NCBI GenBank assembly: GCA_016201285.1
Contig: JACQDE010000087.1
Coordinates: forward strand, 1 to 64,000
DNA: 64,000 nucleotides
Direction: 5' to 3'
DNA from: Acidobacteriota bacterium
GTDB lineage: Bacteria; Acidobacteriota; Terriglobia; Acidiferrales; UBA7541
Shown here in pieces: positions 1 to 10,551 of the stretch (position 1 is its first letter; the number at the start of each line of letters is the position of its first letter). A program made the position numbers and the translations under genes. The notes below the pieces were generated by a model that had not been told where the DNA came from, did not search any database, and saw nothing but the letters and a program-made list of their open reading frames with translations.

Positions 1-3
1 GAC

Positions 4-42
4 GCTCGCTCCGCGAGCTTGGAAATCGCTTCGCGATTTCCA
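4..42. repeat. two tandem hairpins at the window edge
   Basis: Two inverted repeats lie side by side. The first pairs GCTCGC (4-9) with GCGAGC (13-18) around a 3-nt loop. The second is a 10-bp perfect stem, 20-29 with 33-42, around TTC. There is no T-run after either, so they resemble REP-like palindromes more than an intrinsic terminator. Gene context on the left is outside the window. Confidence 0.55.
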
Positions 43-221
43 CTTTCCCACAGCCACGGCGACGGCCGCCCATCTTCGGTTACATTTCAAATGGCGCGAC
101 GATCTGCCCTACGGTTACATTCTTAGATGGCTTGACAGGGCAGAAGGAGGCAGGGGAGGGGAGGCCGCGTTGACAGGGTTCTCTGCGCTCTCTAGGATGG
201 CGGCAGGAGGTTTGATCCCCC

Positions 222-2150
222 ATGATTCCTTTCACATCAAAAGTGTCGGGTCGTGTTTTGTTCTCAATTCTCTCGGTCACTTTGATCGCGGCGTTCGTGC
301 TGCCGGACGTGGCGCCGGGACAAGAGAAGGCCCCGCAGCCGGAGAAAGCGCCAACGGCGGCGACGAAGCAGCCCGGCAAGCCCGCGGCTGCGCCGGCAGC
401 GGTGAAGGCGGCCGCCACGCCAACGGTGGCCGAGGCGCGGGCGTTTGTCGAAAAAGTCGAGAAGCGGCTGATGGAGCTTTCCATCAAGTACGGCCAGGCG
501 GACTGGGTGTCGCAGAACTTCATCACCGAAGATACAGAAGCGCTCTCCGCCGACGCGAACAAGGAATTGATTGCAGCGACGACGGAATTCGCGACGCAAG
601 CGACGCGATTTGACGGCCTGAAGCTGCCCGTGGACGTGGCGCGGAAGCTGAAGCTGCTGAAGCTCTCGCTGACGCTGCCAGCGCCGAAAAACGACGCGGA
701 GCGCTCGGAGATCGCGAACCTGGTCGCCTCCATGCAGAGCGACTATGGCAGGGGCAAGTGGTGCCCAGAAGGAAACAAAGAAAAATGTCTGGACCTGGGC
801 GCGCTGAGCCGCATCCTGGCCGAAAGCCGCGACGCGAAGCAACTCCTCGACGCCTGGCGCGGGTGGCACGCCATCGCGCCGCCGATGCGGCAGCGGTACG
901 CGCGCTTTGTCGCACTGGCCAACAAGGGCGCCAGGGAGCTGGGCTTCGCGGATTCGGGCGCGATGTGGCGCGCGAAGTATGACATGACACCCGCCGAATT
1001 CGCGAAGGAAGTGGACCGCCTGTGGGGCCAGGTGAAGCCGCTCTACGACGCGCTGCACGCGCACGTCCGCGCCAAGCTGCGCGAGAAGTACGGCGCGGAT
1101 GTGGCGCCGGAAAACGGGCCGATCCCGGCGCACCTGCTGGGCAACATGTGGGCGCAGCAGTGGGGAAACATTTATCCGCTGGTGGCGCCGCCGGAGCGCG
1201 AGAAGACGTTTGACCTGACCGAAATCCTGAAGGCACGCAAGATGGACGAGAAAGAGATGGTGCGGACCGGCGAGCGGTTCTTCACCTCGCTGGGCTTTGC
1301 GCCGCTGCCGAAGACATTCTGGGAGCGGTCGCTCTTTACGAAGCCGCGCGACCGCGACGTGGTGTGCCACGCCAGCGCGTGGAGCATCGACTTCAAGGAA
1401 GACCTGCGGCTGAAGATGTGCATCGAGGTCACCGAAGAGGACTTCAATACGATCCATCACGAGCTGGGGCACAACTTCTACCAGCGCGCGTACAACCGCC
1501 AGCCGCTGCTCTTCCAGGACAGCGCCAATGACGGCTTCCACGAAGCGGTGGGCGATGCGGTGGCGCTCTCCATCACGCCCGAATACCTGAAGCAGATCGG
1601 GCTGATCGAAAAAGTGCCGGGTGTCGAAGGCGACCTGGGCTATCTGATGAAGATCGCGCTCGACAAGGTGGCGTTCCTGCCGTTCGGGCTGCTGGTGGAC
1701 CAGTGGCGCTGGAAGGTTTTCTCCGGCGAGGTGAAGCCCGGCGACTACAACAAAGCGTGGTGGGAGCTGCGCAAGAAGTATCAGGGCGTGGCGCCGCCAG
1801 TGACGCGGAGCGAAGCGGACTTCGATCCGGGCGCGAAGTATCACGTGGCGGCCAACGTGCCGTACACGCGGTATTTCCTGGCGCACATTCTGCAATTCCA
1901 GATGTTCCGCGCGATGTGCCGCGAGGCTGGGTTCACCGGACCGCTCCACCGCTGCACGATCTACAACAACAAGGCCGCCGGGGCGAAGCTGAATAAGATG
2001 CTGGAAATGGGGCTGAGCCGGCCGTGGCCGGAAGCGCTCGAAGCGCTGACCGGTGAAAAGCAACTGGACGCGACGGCGATGCTCGACTACTTCGCACCGC
2101 TGAAGAAGTGGCTGGACGAGCAGAACAAAGGGCGCAAGACCGGCTGGTAG
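222..2150 (+). CDS. exported M2-family peptidyl-dipeptidase (ACE-like zinc metallopeptidase)
   Basis: This 642-residue zinc metallopeptidase resembles the angiotensin-converting-enzyme family M2, which removes C-terminal dipeptides. The zinc motif HELGH is at residues 413-417 and the third ligand, Glu441, lies in EAVGD, the arrangement expected for this gluzincin family. The N-terminus has a basic start followed by a hydrophobic stretch ending near ALPDVAPG, consistent with export, and then an Ala/Pro/Lys-rich linker. The ATG at 222 follows a GGAGG about 11 nt upstream. The length is close to single-domain bacterial M2 enzymes. The substrate is unknown; periplasmic peptide scavenging is an inference. 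It is followed by a strong hairpin and stands alone transcriptionally. Confidence 0.92.
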   Translation: MIPFTSKVSGRVLFSILSVTLIAAFVLPDVAPGQEKAPQPEKAPTAATKQPGKPAAAPAAVKAAATPTVAEARAFVEKVEKRLMELSIKYGQADWVSQNFITEDTEALSADANKELIAATTEFATQATRFDGLKLPVDVARKLKLLKLSLTLPAPKNDAERSEIANLVASMQSDYGRGKWCPEGNKEKCLDLGALSRILAESRDAKQLLDAWRGWHAIAPPMRQRYARFVALANKGARELGFADSGAMWRAKYDMTPAEFAKEVDRLWGQVKPLYDALHAHVRAKLREKYGADVAPENGPIPAHLLGNMWAQQWGNIYPLVAPPEREKTFDLTEILKARKMDEKEMVRTGERFFTSLGFAPLPKTFWERSLFTKPRDRDVVCHASAWSIDFKEDLRLKMCIEVTEEDFNTIHHELGHNFYQRAYNRQPLLFQDSANDGFHEAVGDAVALSITPEYLKQIGLIEKVPGVEGDLGYLMKIALDKVAFLPFGLLVDQWRWKVFSGEVKPGDYNKAWWELRKKYQGVAPPVTRSEADFDPGAKYHVAANVPYTRYFLAHILQFQMFRAMCREAGFTGPLHRCTIYNNKAAGAKLNKMLEMGLSRPWPEALEALTGEKQLDATAMLDYFAPLKKWLDEQNKGRKTGW

Positions 2151-2182
2151 CCGCCGGGAAGTATTTGATGACGAGTAACGTG

Positions 2183-2207
2183 TGCCGGGCGGCACCCCCG
2201 CCCGGCA
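2183..2207 (+). terminator. hairpin terminator after the M2 peptidase
   Basis: A perfect 10-bp stem, TGCCGGGCGG at 2183-2192 and CCGCCCGGCA at 2198-2207, encloses a 5-nt loop and is followed by TTTGTGT. It lies 33 nt past the M2 stop codon. The U-tract is short, so termination may be partial. Confidence 0.6.
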
Positions 2208-2367
2208 TTTGTGTCTTGACTGCAAATGCCTCCGCTGGCTTCGGCTGAAAGTATTATGATAGGCGGCACGGGAGGACAGGCAGCCCGCCCGACCAAACGA
2301 ACCGCATCCTGCAAGAGACCGGCTTGAACAGCGGAGTGGAAGTGCGTTCGGGTAGCTTCCTGACCAC

Positions 2368-5004
2368 ATGAGCAAGTCCACAGGGGGTGCTGCAAGAGCG
2401 TTGCAGAGCCCCGAAGATCTGACTGGCGCGACCGTCGGGCGGTTCCTGATCCGCGCGCAGTTGGGCACGGGCGCAATGGGCGAGGTCTATCGCGCCGAAG
2501 ACACGGTGTTGAAGCGCACCGTGGCGCTGAAGCGCATCGCCCCCACGCTGCAAGCCGATCCCTACTATCGCGACCGCTTTCTCAAGGAGGCCGAGCGCGC
2601 CTCCAGCCTCACTCACTCTCGAATTGCCGGCATCTTCGACGTGCTGGAGGACCCGCACGGCACGTTTCTGGTGATGGAGTACGTCGAGGGGCAAACGCTG
2701 CGGCAGCGGCTGGGCCGGCCAATGGGCGTCACGGAATTCCTCGGCATCGCCAAGCAGTGCACCGAAGCGCTGGTGGCGGCGCACGAAAAACGCATCGTCC
2801 ACTGCGATATCAAACCGGAAAACATCCTGCTGACACCGAGCGGCGACGTGAAGGTGCTGGATTTCGGCGTGGCCAAGCGGCAGCCGAAAGCGGACGACGT
2901 CACATCGGCGGATACGCTGGACGAGACGCGGCTGAGCGTCGGCGGCACGTTCATTTACATGGCCCCGGAGGTCATGCTGGAACGCGTCATTGACCCGCGC
3001 TCCGACCTGTTTTCACTGGGCGTAGTGTTCTACGAGGCGCTGAGCGGGCGGCACCCGTTCCGCGCTGGGAGTCTCGCGGCGACAACGAATCGCGTTCTGC
3101 ACGAGCCGCCTGCTCCGCTCCGCGAAGTGATTCCCGATTCGCCGCCCGCGCTGAACCAGATCGTCGAGCGGCTGCTGGTGAAGGATCCTGCGGCACGCTA
3201 CGCGACAGCCGGCGATCTACTGGCGGACCTGCGCGCGTTCGAGCGCGGACTTCCGCTGGCGACGGCGCCGGTGCCAACGCTTCCGGCAGCGCCGCGCCGG
3301 TGGATTGTTTGGACCGCGGTGGCAGCCGGCGTGGTTTTGCTCGGCGCGCTGATGGCCGCGCTGCCGCCGGCCCGGCGGTGGGTGGCCGAACGAGCCGGCG
3401 TTGCCGTCATGCCGAGGGAAAAGCACGTCGCCGTGCTGCCGTTTGAGGTCGTGGGAGGGGACGCGCAGGCGCAGGCCTTCGCCGACGGGCTGACGTCCAC
3501 GCTGACGGCAAAACTCGCGCGGTTCACGCAGTCGCAGGCGCTGCAGGTGGTCCCCGCGAGCATCATTCGCAGAAGCCACGTGATGGACGCGGAAAAGGCG
3601 CGCACGGAGCTGGGCGTAAACCTGGTGCTGGAAGGCAGCCTGCACCAGCAGGGCGGCAGGGTGCGCGTGACCTATTCTCTGGTGGACGCGCGGAACCGGA
3701 GGGTGCTGCAGGCCGACAGCATCACCGAAGCCATGGCCGATCCCTTCGCGATGGAAGACCGCGTGGTGGACGGCGCGCTGCGGATGCTGGAGTTGAAGGT
3801 GCAACCGGAGGAGCGCGAGGTGTTAACCGCGCATGGAACCACCGTGGCCAGCGCTTACGATTTCTACCTTCGGGGTCGCGGCTACCTGCAAAATTACGAC
3901 AAGCCGGAAAATCTGGATGGCGCGGTCAGCGTGTTCGAGCAGGCGTTGAAGCTCGATCCTGACTATGCGCTTGCCTATGCTGGCCTGGGTGACGCGTACT
4001 GGCTGAAATACGAAGCGCACAACGAGGCGCGCTGGGTAGAGGCGTCGCGGAAAGCCTGCGAACGCGCACAGAGCCTGAATGCAAAACTGCCGGAAGCGCA
4101 CGTCTGCCTGGGCACGCTGCACGTCGGAACCGGGAAATATGAAATGGCGGTCCAGGCTTTCCAGAAAGCGCTGGAGACCGACGCGCTGAATGACGACGCG
4201 TATCGGGGGCTGGCGCGCGCCTACCAGCGGCTGGGCCAAGCGGCGGAGGCGGAGCAGGTCCTGCAGAAGGCGATCAGCGTGCGCCCGCACTACTGGGCCG
4301 GTTACAACTGGCTGGGCGTTTTTTATTGGCGCGAGGGACGCCTGGGCGAAGCCACGAAGATGTTCGAGCAGGTGGTGAAACTCACGCCGGATAGTTTCCA
4401 GGCGCACTACAACCTGGGAGCGATGTACCTGGTGCAGGGCCGGTATCCGGAGGCCATCACCACGCTGGAGCGCTCGATCGCGCTGCGGCCCACCGCTGAG
4501 GCGCACTCCAACCTGGCCACGGCCTATTTCGGCCTGCGGCAATACGCGGATGCGGCGCGAACCTACGAGCAGGCCCTGCAGATTGACCGGAGCGATTTCA
4601 TCGTCTGGGGCAACCTGGGTGAAGCCTATTACTGGGCGGAAGGCCGGCGTGGCGAGTCCGCCGAAGCATTCCGCAGGGCGATCGCGCTGGCCGAGGAGAA
4701 GCGGAAGGTCAACCCGCGCGACGCCTACGTGCTGGGCAACCTGGCGTTCTACCACGCGATGCGGGGGGAGAAAGAGGCGGCGCTCAATTTCCTCCGGCGC
4801 GGCTTCACAGCGGCGTCCAAGGGCGCGGGCGTGCAATTCAAGGCAGCGCTGGTGTACGCGCAATTCCGGGACACCGAACGGACGCTCGAATGGCTCGAGA
4901 AGGCCCTGGCGGCCGGCACGTCGGTTCCGACCGTCCGCGATCACCCGATTTTCGACTTCCTGCGGCAGGATCCGCGCTTCCAGCGGCTGTTGCAGAAGAA
5001 ATAG
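2368..5004 (+). CDS. transmembrane Ser/Thr protein kinase with FlgO-like and TPR domains
   Basis: This 878-residue protein has a cytoplasmic Hanks-type kinase domain at about residues 24-290: glycine loop GTGAMGEV near 34-40, invariant Lys55, catalytic loop HCDIKPEN (145-152), DFG at 165-167 and an APE motif. The usual HRD arginine is Cys, so it is a non-RD kinase. A transmembrane helix at about 312-335 follows, then a FlgO/TolB-like region (KHVAVLPFEVV onward, about 353-475) and roughly ten TPR units to the C-terminus. This kinase-TM-FlgO-TPR layout is common in Acidobacteriota, where it is presumed to sense extracytoplasmic signals. No clear Shine-Dalgarno precedes the ATG at 2368, which is the first in-frame start. 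Target proteins are not evident from the neighbours. Confidence 0.9.
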   Translation: MSKSTGGAARALQSPEDLTGATVGRFLIRAQLGTGAMGEVYRAEDTVLKRTVALKRIAPTLQADPYYRDRFLKEAERASSLTHSRIAGIFDVLEDPHGTFLVMEYVEGQTLRQRLGRPMGVTEFLGIAKQCTEALVAAHEKRIVHCDIKPENILLTPSGDVKVLDFGVAKRQPKADDVTSADTLDETRLSVGGTFIYMAPEVMLERVIDPRSDLFSLGVVFYEALSGRHPFRAGSLAATTNRVLHEPPAPLREVIPDSPPALNQIVERLLVKDPAARYATAGDLLADLRAFERGLPLATAPVPTLPAAPRRWIVWTAVAAGVVLLGALMAALPPARRWVAERAGVAVMPREKHVAVLPFEVVGGDAQAQAFADGLTSTLTAKLARFTQSQALQVVPASIIRRSHVMDAEKARTELGVNLVLEGSLHQQGGRVRVTYSLVDARNRRVLQADSITEAMADPFAMEDRVVDGALRMLELKVQPEEREVLTAHGTTVASAYDFYLRGRGYLQNYDKPENLDGAVSVFEQALKLDPDYALAYAGLGDAYWLKYEAHNEARWVEASRKACERAQSLNAKLPEAHVCLGTLHVGTGKYEMAVQAFQKALETDALNDDAYRGLARAYQRLGQAAEAEQVLQKAISVRPHYWAGYNWLGVFYWREGRLGEATKMFEQVVKLTPDSFQAHYNLGAMYLVQGRYPEAITTLERSIALRPTAEAHSNLATAYFGLRQYADAARTYEQALQIDRSDFIVWGNLGEAYYWAEGRRGESAEAFRRAIALAEEKRKVNPRDAYVLGNLAFYHAMRGEKEAALNFLRRGFTAASKGAGVQFKAALVYAQFRDTERTLEWLEKALAAGTSVPTVRDHPIFDFLRQDPRFQRLLQKK

Positions 5005-5109
5005 TCCTTCAGAGCGGCGGCCGAGTCTGTTATGCTCCCCGCCATCAATCCTGAAAACTGAGTTCTATATGAGGCCCGGGCCCAAATTCCCTTGATCGAA
5101 GGAGGAAAA

Positions 5110-5568
5110 ATGTCTGTCCAGAACAATCGGAAAAGGAGCCGGCGGGCGCTGTGGCCGGCCACGCTGGCGGTGGCACTTGCTCTCCTGCTTCTCGGCAGCG
5201 CGCTGGTCGCGACGCGGCAGGCGGGGGCCAGTCCGGCGGCGCCGCCGGCTTTGCAGCCCAAGGCAACGAATGCGCCATCGTCGGCCACCCTCACCGTCAC
5301 CATTACCCCCGGAAAGAATTCGGGCGATCCGCCGACCGTCACTCCGAGTTCGGTGACCGTGGGGAAGAATGAGGAGGTGGAATGGGTCTGCTCGACGGGG
5401 TGTGACTTCGATGTGGAGTTCGATCCGGCGAAGAAGCCGTTCAAAGACCACGGGTTCAACAAGAACAAGAACAAGTCCGGCACGCCCACCGGGCCAGCCG
5501 GCAAATACAAGTACAGTGTCACGGTCGACGGCGGGACGCTGGATCCGGACGTGATTATCAAGGGCTGA
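5110..5568 (+). CDS. small membrane-anchored cupredoxin-like protein
   Basis: A 152-residue protein. A strongly basic N-terminus (NNRKRSRR) is followed by one hydrophobic helix (about residues 14-34), so it is either a signal anchor or a cleaved signal. An Ala/Pro linker leads to a roughly 100-residue beta-rich domain with the sentence-like pattern TPSSVTVGKNEEVEW ... PAGKYKYSVTV ... DPDVIIKG, which is typical of cupredoxin-fold proteins. The canonical copper His-Cys-His-Met set is not complete; a CSTGC pair is present instead, so copper binding is doubtful. The ATG at 5110 was chosen over an in-frame TTG at 5092 because GGAGG sits 4 nt before it. No operon partner is evident. Confidence 0.7.
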   Translation: MSVQNNRKRSRRALWPATLAVALALLLLGSALVATRQAGASPAAPPALQPKATNAPSSATLTVTITPGKNSGDPPTVTPSSVTVGKNEEVEWVCSTGCDFDVEFDPAKKPFKDHGFNKNKNKSGTPTGPAGKYKYSVTVDGGTLDPDVIIKG

Positions 5569-5576
5569 TAAAAGTG

Positions 5577-5643
5577 GGACGGGAAAAGGGAACGGGCAGG
5601 CAGGCTGGAAACACCCGCTTCGCCCCGGAGCAGTTTCCCGTCC
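5577..5643. terminator. inverted repeat between convergent genes
   Basis: GGACGGGAAA (5577-5586) is the exact reverse complement of TTTCCCGTCC (5634-5643). The 47-nt loop fills most of the gap between the small cupredoxin-like gene and the end of ligA. It could act as a bidirectional terminator, but the loop is long. Confidence 0.35.
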
Positions 5644-7668
<2,025 letters not shown>

Positions 7669-7741
7669 TCAGGGGAACAGTGGCGGTCCGACAGCGCGGA
7701 TATTATACAATGCGCGCGAATTGGCCGGGTCGCGTAGCGTA

Positions 7742-7775
7742 GGGGCCCGATCCTGAAGCCTCGGGACCGGGCCCC
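7742..7775 (+). promoter_or_regulatory. GC-rich hairpin immediately upstream of the lipid kinase start
   Basis: GGGGCCCG (7742-7749) pairs with CGGGCCCC (7768-7775), with an additional TCC/GGA pairing inside. The hairpin ends 10 nt before the ATG at 7786, where no Shine-Dalgarno is visible. It could influence translation or read-through; there is no direct evidence for either. Confidence 0.35.
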
Positions 7776-7785
7776 CACAAAATCA

Positions 7786-8712
7786 ATGATGCTCACAGGA
7801 ATCCGGGATGCGGTGATCCTCTATAACCCTGCGGCGGGGCGCGGGCAGCACCGCCGGCAGGTGCAACTGGAGCGCGCGCAGCAAATCCTGAAGCAAGCGG
7901 GAATTCTGGCGGAGCTGGAGGCGACGACAGGGCCGGGCTCCGCGACCGCGCAGGCGCGGAACGCAGTGGCCGACGGCCGGCAGCTCGTCATCGTCTGCGG
8001 CGGCGACGGCACGATCAACGAAATCGTCAACGGGCTGGCGGGCAGCCAGGTTCCGATGGCAGTGCTGCCCGGCGGAACCGCCAACGTGCTGGTGAAGGAA
8101 TTGTCGCTTCCGTGGGACATCCCGCGCGCGGCCGAGCGGCTGGCGCGGGGCACGCCGCGGCGAATGGCTCTGGGCGTGGCGCTTTCATCGGAGATTCCGG
8201 GCGGGCGGCGATATTTCATCAGCCTTGCCGGCGCAGGGCCGGACGGAAAACTGGTGAACGCCGTCGATCTCGAAACGAAGCGCCGGATGGGAATTCTGGC
8301 GTACTGGTTCGAGGGGTTCCGGCAACTTTTCCAGTATTCTTTTCCGTCCTTCCGCGTGATCACGGCGGAACAGGAGCACACGGCCACGCTGGTCGTGGCA
8401 GGGCGCACGAAGCATTACGGCGGGCCGGTGAGGATCACCACCGAAGCGAGCCTGTTCGAGGACCACTTCGAGGTGCTCGCGGCAACATCGCAGAGCCACT
8501 GGCGGTACGCGACAAACCTGGTGAAGCTGCTCGCCGGGTACATGCGCGGAACGCCCGGCAACTACTACTGGAAGACGACGTCAGTGCGGTGCGAGGCGAC
8601 CGGCGGCGAAGACATCTGGGCGCAAGTGGATGGGGAACCGATTGGGCGGCTGCCGGTGGAGTTCAAGATCGTTCCCGATGCGCTGACGTTGGTGGTGCCG
8701 GGAGAAAGTTGA
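7786..8712 (+). CDS. diacylglycerol kinase family lipid kinase (YegS/DagK-like)
   Basis: A 308-residue soluble lipid kinase of the DAGK catalytic-domain superfamily. It has the nucleotide-binding signature CGGDGTINEIVNGL (about residues 67-80) and the LPGGTANVLVKEL motif that follows (about 91-103), and ends in a beta-sandwich domain with VDGEP near the C-terminus, as in YegS and DgkB. Family members phosphorylate diacylglycerol, sphingosine-like bases or undecaprenol-type lipids; the substrate cannot be read from sequence. Start codons ATG ATG occur in tandem at 7786 and 7789. A gene for a YdjM-like membrane protein follows after 46 nt on the same strand. Confidence 0.9.
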   Translation: MMLTGIRDAVILYNPAAGRGQHRRQVQLERAQQILKQAGILAELEATTGPGSATAQARNAVADGRQLVIVCGGDGTINEIVNGLAGSQVPMAVLPGGTANVLVKELSLPWDIPRAAERLARGTPRRMALGVALSSEIPGGRRYFISLAGAGPDGKLVNAVDLETKRRMGILAYWFEGFRQLFQYSFPSFRVITAEQEHTATLVVAGRTKHYGGPVRITTEASLFEDHFEVLAATSQSHWRYATNLVKLLAGYMRGTPGNYYWKTTSVRCEATGGEDIWAQVDGEPIGRLPVEFKIVPDALTLVVPGES

Positions 8713-8758
8713 AGAGTGGCAGAGTTAAAGAGTTAAGAAAGAGGCGGAGAAAAACAAA

Positions 8759-9775
8759 GTGGAACCGCTAACGCATGGGCTGACGTCACTGGCGCTGGGG
8801 CGCGCGGGCTTGAACAAGGTGACACGCATGGCCACGCCCATGCTGCTGGTGGCCGGCTACGCGCCGGACGTGGATTGGATCACGTACTTCATGGGCGCGC
8901 CCGCGATGTTTCATTACCGCCGCGCGATCACGCACTCGCTGGCGGGCGCGGCGGCGCTGGCGGCGATCGTTGCTGCGAGCTTCTGGTGGTGCGGACGGAA
9001 GCATCCGACCGCGCCGGTGCGCTTCGGGCGGGCGCTCGCGGTGTGCGGCGTCGGCGCGGGCAGTCACCTGCTGCTCGACTTGCCGAACCGGTACGGGCTG
9101 CGGCTGCTCTGGCCGTTTCGCGACACATGGCTTGCGTGGGACATCATCGAGACGGTGGACCCGTGGATGCTCGTTGCGCTGCTGCTCGGCTTGCTGCTGC
9201 CGGCGCTTTTCCGGCTGGTGAGCGAAGAAATCGGCGCGCGGCCGGAGCGGCGCGGTCCGCAGCGCGGCGCGATTGTGGCGCTGGCGCTCGTGACGGCGTA
9301 CGCCACCGGGCGGTTCGTGCTGCACGATCGCGCGGTGCAGGTTTTGTACGGGCGGCTTTACCACGGCGCTGCGCCGCTGGCCGTCGAGGCGTTTCCTTCG
9401 CACGTGTCGCCGTTTGCGTGGCGGGGTATCGTCGAGACGGAAAACACGATTGAAGAGGTGGACGTACGCATCGGCCCCGGCAGCCACTTCGATCCCGACC
9501 GCGGCGTGACGAACTACAAGCCGGAACCTTCGCCGATGCTCGAAAACGCGAAACGCACGCGCACCGTGGGACAATTCCTGAAATTCGCGCGGTTCCCGAT
9601 GGCGCGCGTGACGCGGCTGCGGGAGGGCTACCGCGTGGAGTTGCGCGACCTGCGCTTCTCGAACGACTCGACCCGCTGGGGCGGGTACATCGCCGTCGTG
9701 GAAATGGACGGCGAGATGAGAGTGCTGAAGGAATTGATCCGCTCGGTGGCGCAGAAGAAGCAGGAAACGCGATAA
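8759..9775 (+). CDS. YdjM-like membrane-bound metal-dependent hydrolase
   Basis: This 338-residue polytopic protein begins MEPLTHGLTSLALGRAG and contains APDVDW and RRAITHS, the conserved His/Asp motifs of the LexA-binding YdjM / DUF457 membrane hydrolase family. Several hydrophobic helices occupy about residues 60-195, followed by a soluble C-terminal domain of about 130 residues. The start is GTG at 8759; AGAGGCGGAG lies just upstream. Family members in E. coli belong to the SOS regulon, but the substrate is unknown. It may be co-transcribed with the preceding lipid kinase gene. The convergent VTT-domain gene ends 10 nt away. Confidence 0.82.
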   Translation: MEPLTHGLTSLALGRAGLNKVTRMATPMLLVAGYAPDVDWITYFMGAPAMFHYRRAITHSLAGAAALAAIVAASFWWCGRKHPTAPVRFGRALAVCGVGAGSHLLLDLPNRYGLRLLWPFRDTWLAWDIIETVDPWMLVALLLGLLLPALFRLVSEEIGARPERRGPQRGAIVALALVTAYATGRFVLHDRAVQVLYGRLYHGAAPLAVEAFPSHVSPFAWRGIVETENTIEEVDVRIGPGSHFDPDRGVTNYKPEPSPMLENAKRTRTVGQFLKFARFPMARVTRLREGYRVELRDLRFSNDSTRWGGYIAVVEMDGEMRVLKELIRSVAQKKQETR

Positions 9776-9785
9776 CCGGCGGCGG

Positions 9786-10394
9786 TCAGGCCCGCGGCTG
9801 CGTGGGGCGGAAGGCGTGGCGGGTCACGAGCCAGCTCAGGGCGACCAGGCCGAGCAGGAGCAGCGTGAATCCCAACGGATGCTGCTTTAACCAGTCAAAG
9901 GCGTGATCGCCATATCGCACAGCGAGTAATCCCTCCCCGAAATAGCGGAAACCCCGGCCGAGAAGCAGAGCGACGACGAACGTGCGGAGCCTCATCTGAA
10001 ACACGCCGGCGGCGATGACAAAGGCCTTGAACGGCATCGGCGGCGGCAGGATGGACGGAATGGCAATACTGAGGAAGTCGTTCTTGTCCACCCAGTCGCG
10101 GATGCGCTGGGCGCGGTGGCCGGCGGCTTTCCGGAACATCACTTCCCCGCCCTTCTTCGCCAGGTAATAAAGGAAGAGGCTGCCGGTGAGGGAGCCGAGC
10201 GTGGCCATCAGAGCGTAAAAGGGCATGAGCGCGGGCGAGTCAATGGAGTAGCGGATGACGAGAAAATCGTTGATGACAGGAAGGGAGAGGACCGAAGAGT
10301 CCAGAAACGCCGCCAGAAAGATGCCGAAGCCGCCCAGGGACTGAAGAAAAGCAACGAAGGACTTCAACCAGGCAGGGAGTTTGTCGAGGTTCAT
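9786..10394 (-). CDS. VTT-domain (YqaA/DedA-like) inner-membrane protein
   Basis: A 202-residue membrane protein with about four to five hydrophobic segments. It shows features of the SNARE-associated/VTT group: a long first re-entrant stretch (FGIFLAAFLDSSVLSLPV), FLYYLAKKGGEVMFRK, and a Pro-rich PSILPPPMPFKAFVIAAG segment. Related DedA/YqaA proteins are implicated in lipid-carrier flipping and membrane homeostasis; which function applies here is not determinable. The ATG at 10394 is the first start of a frame without credible alternatives. The divergent hppA promoter lies 57 nt upstream. Confidence 0.85.
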   Translation of the reverse strand: MNLDKLPAWLKSFVAFLQSLGGFGIFLAAFLDSSVLSLPVINDFLVIRYSIDSPALMPFYALMATLGSLTGSLFLYYLAKKGGEVMFRKAAGHRAQRIRDWVDKNDFLSIAIPSILPPPMPFKAFVIAAGVFQMRLRTFVVALLLGRGFRYFGEGLLAVRYGDHAFDWLKQHPLGFTLLLLGLVALSWLVTRHAFRPTQPRA

Positions 10395-10450
10395 TGTGCG
10401 GTCGGTCGCCTCATGCCAAAAGCGGACATTGTAGCAGAGAAGCGGCGTCC

Positions 10451-10480
10451 TTGACGGATTTGCGGAATACCCCCTACAAT
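10451..10480 (+). promoter_or_regulatory. sigma70-type promoter for the membrane pyrophosphatase gene
   Basis: TTGACG (10451-10456) and TACAAT (10475-10480) are separated by 18 nt. Transcription would begin near 10487, leaving a leader of about 65 nt before the chosen ATG at 10552. Confidence 0.6.
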
Positions 10481-10551
10481 CAGCTTTTTGCGTGGTGGCC
10501 GTCTTTCAGCCTGCAGAGCGTTTCCTGAGAAATTCGCAAATCGGAGGAATG

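Noticed and set aside
264-2468. 734-codon minus-strand open frame opposite the M2 peptidase gene
   Set aside because: It is His/Arg/Gln-rich, has no ribosome-binding site or recognisable domain and mirrors third-position G+C bias of the plus-strand gene, which has complete M2 motifs.
10492-10551. N-terminal extension of the pyrophosphatase from GTG 10492
   Set aside because: No Shine-Dalgarno precedes it, the putative transcription start is about 10487, and GGAGG is placed for ATG 10552.
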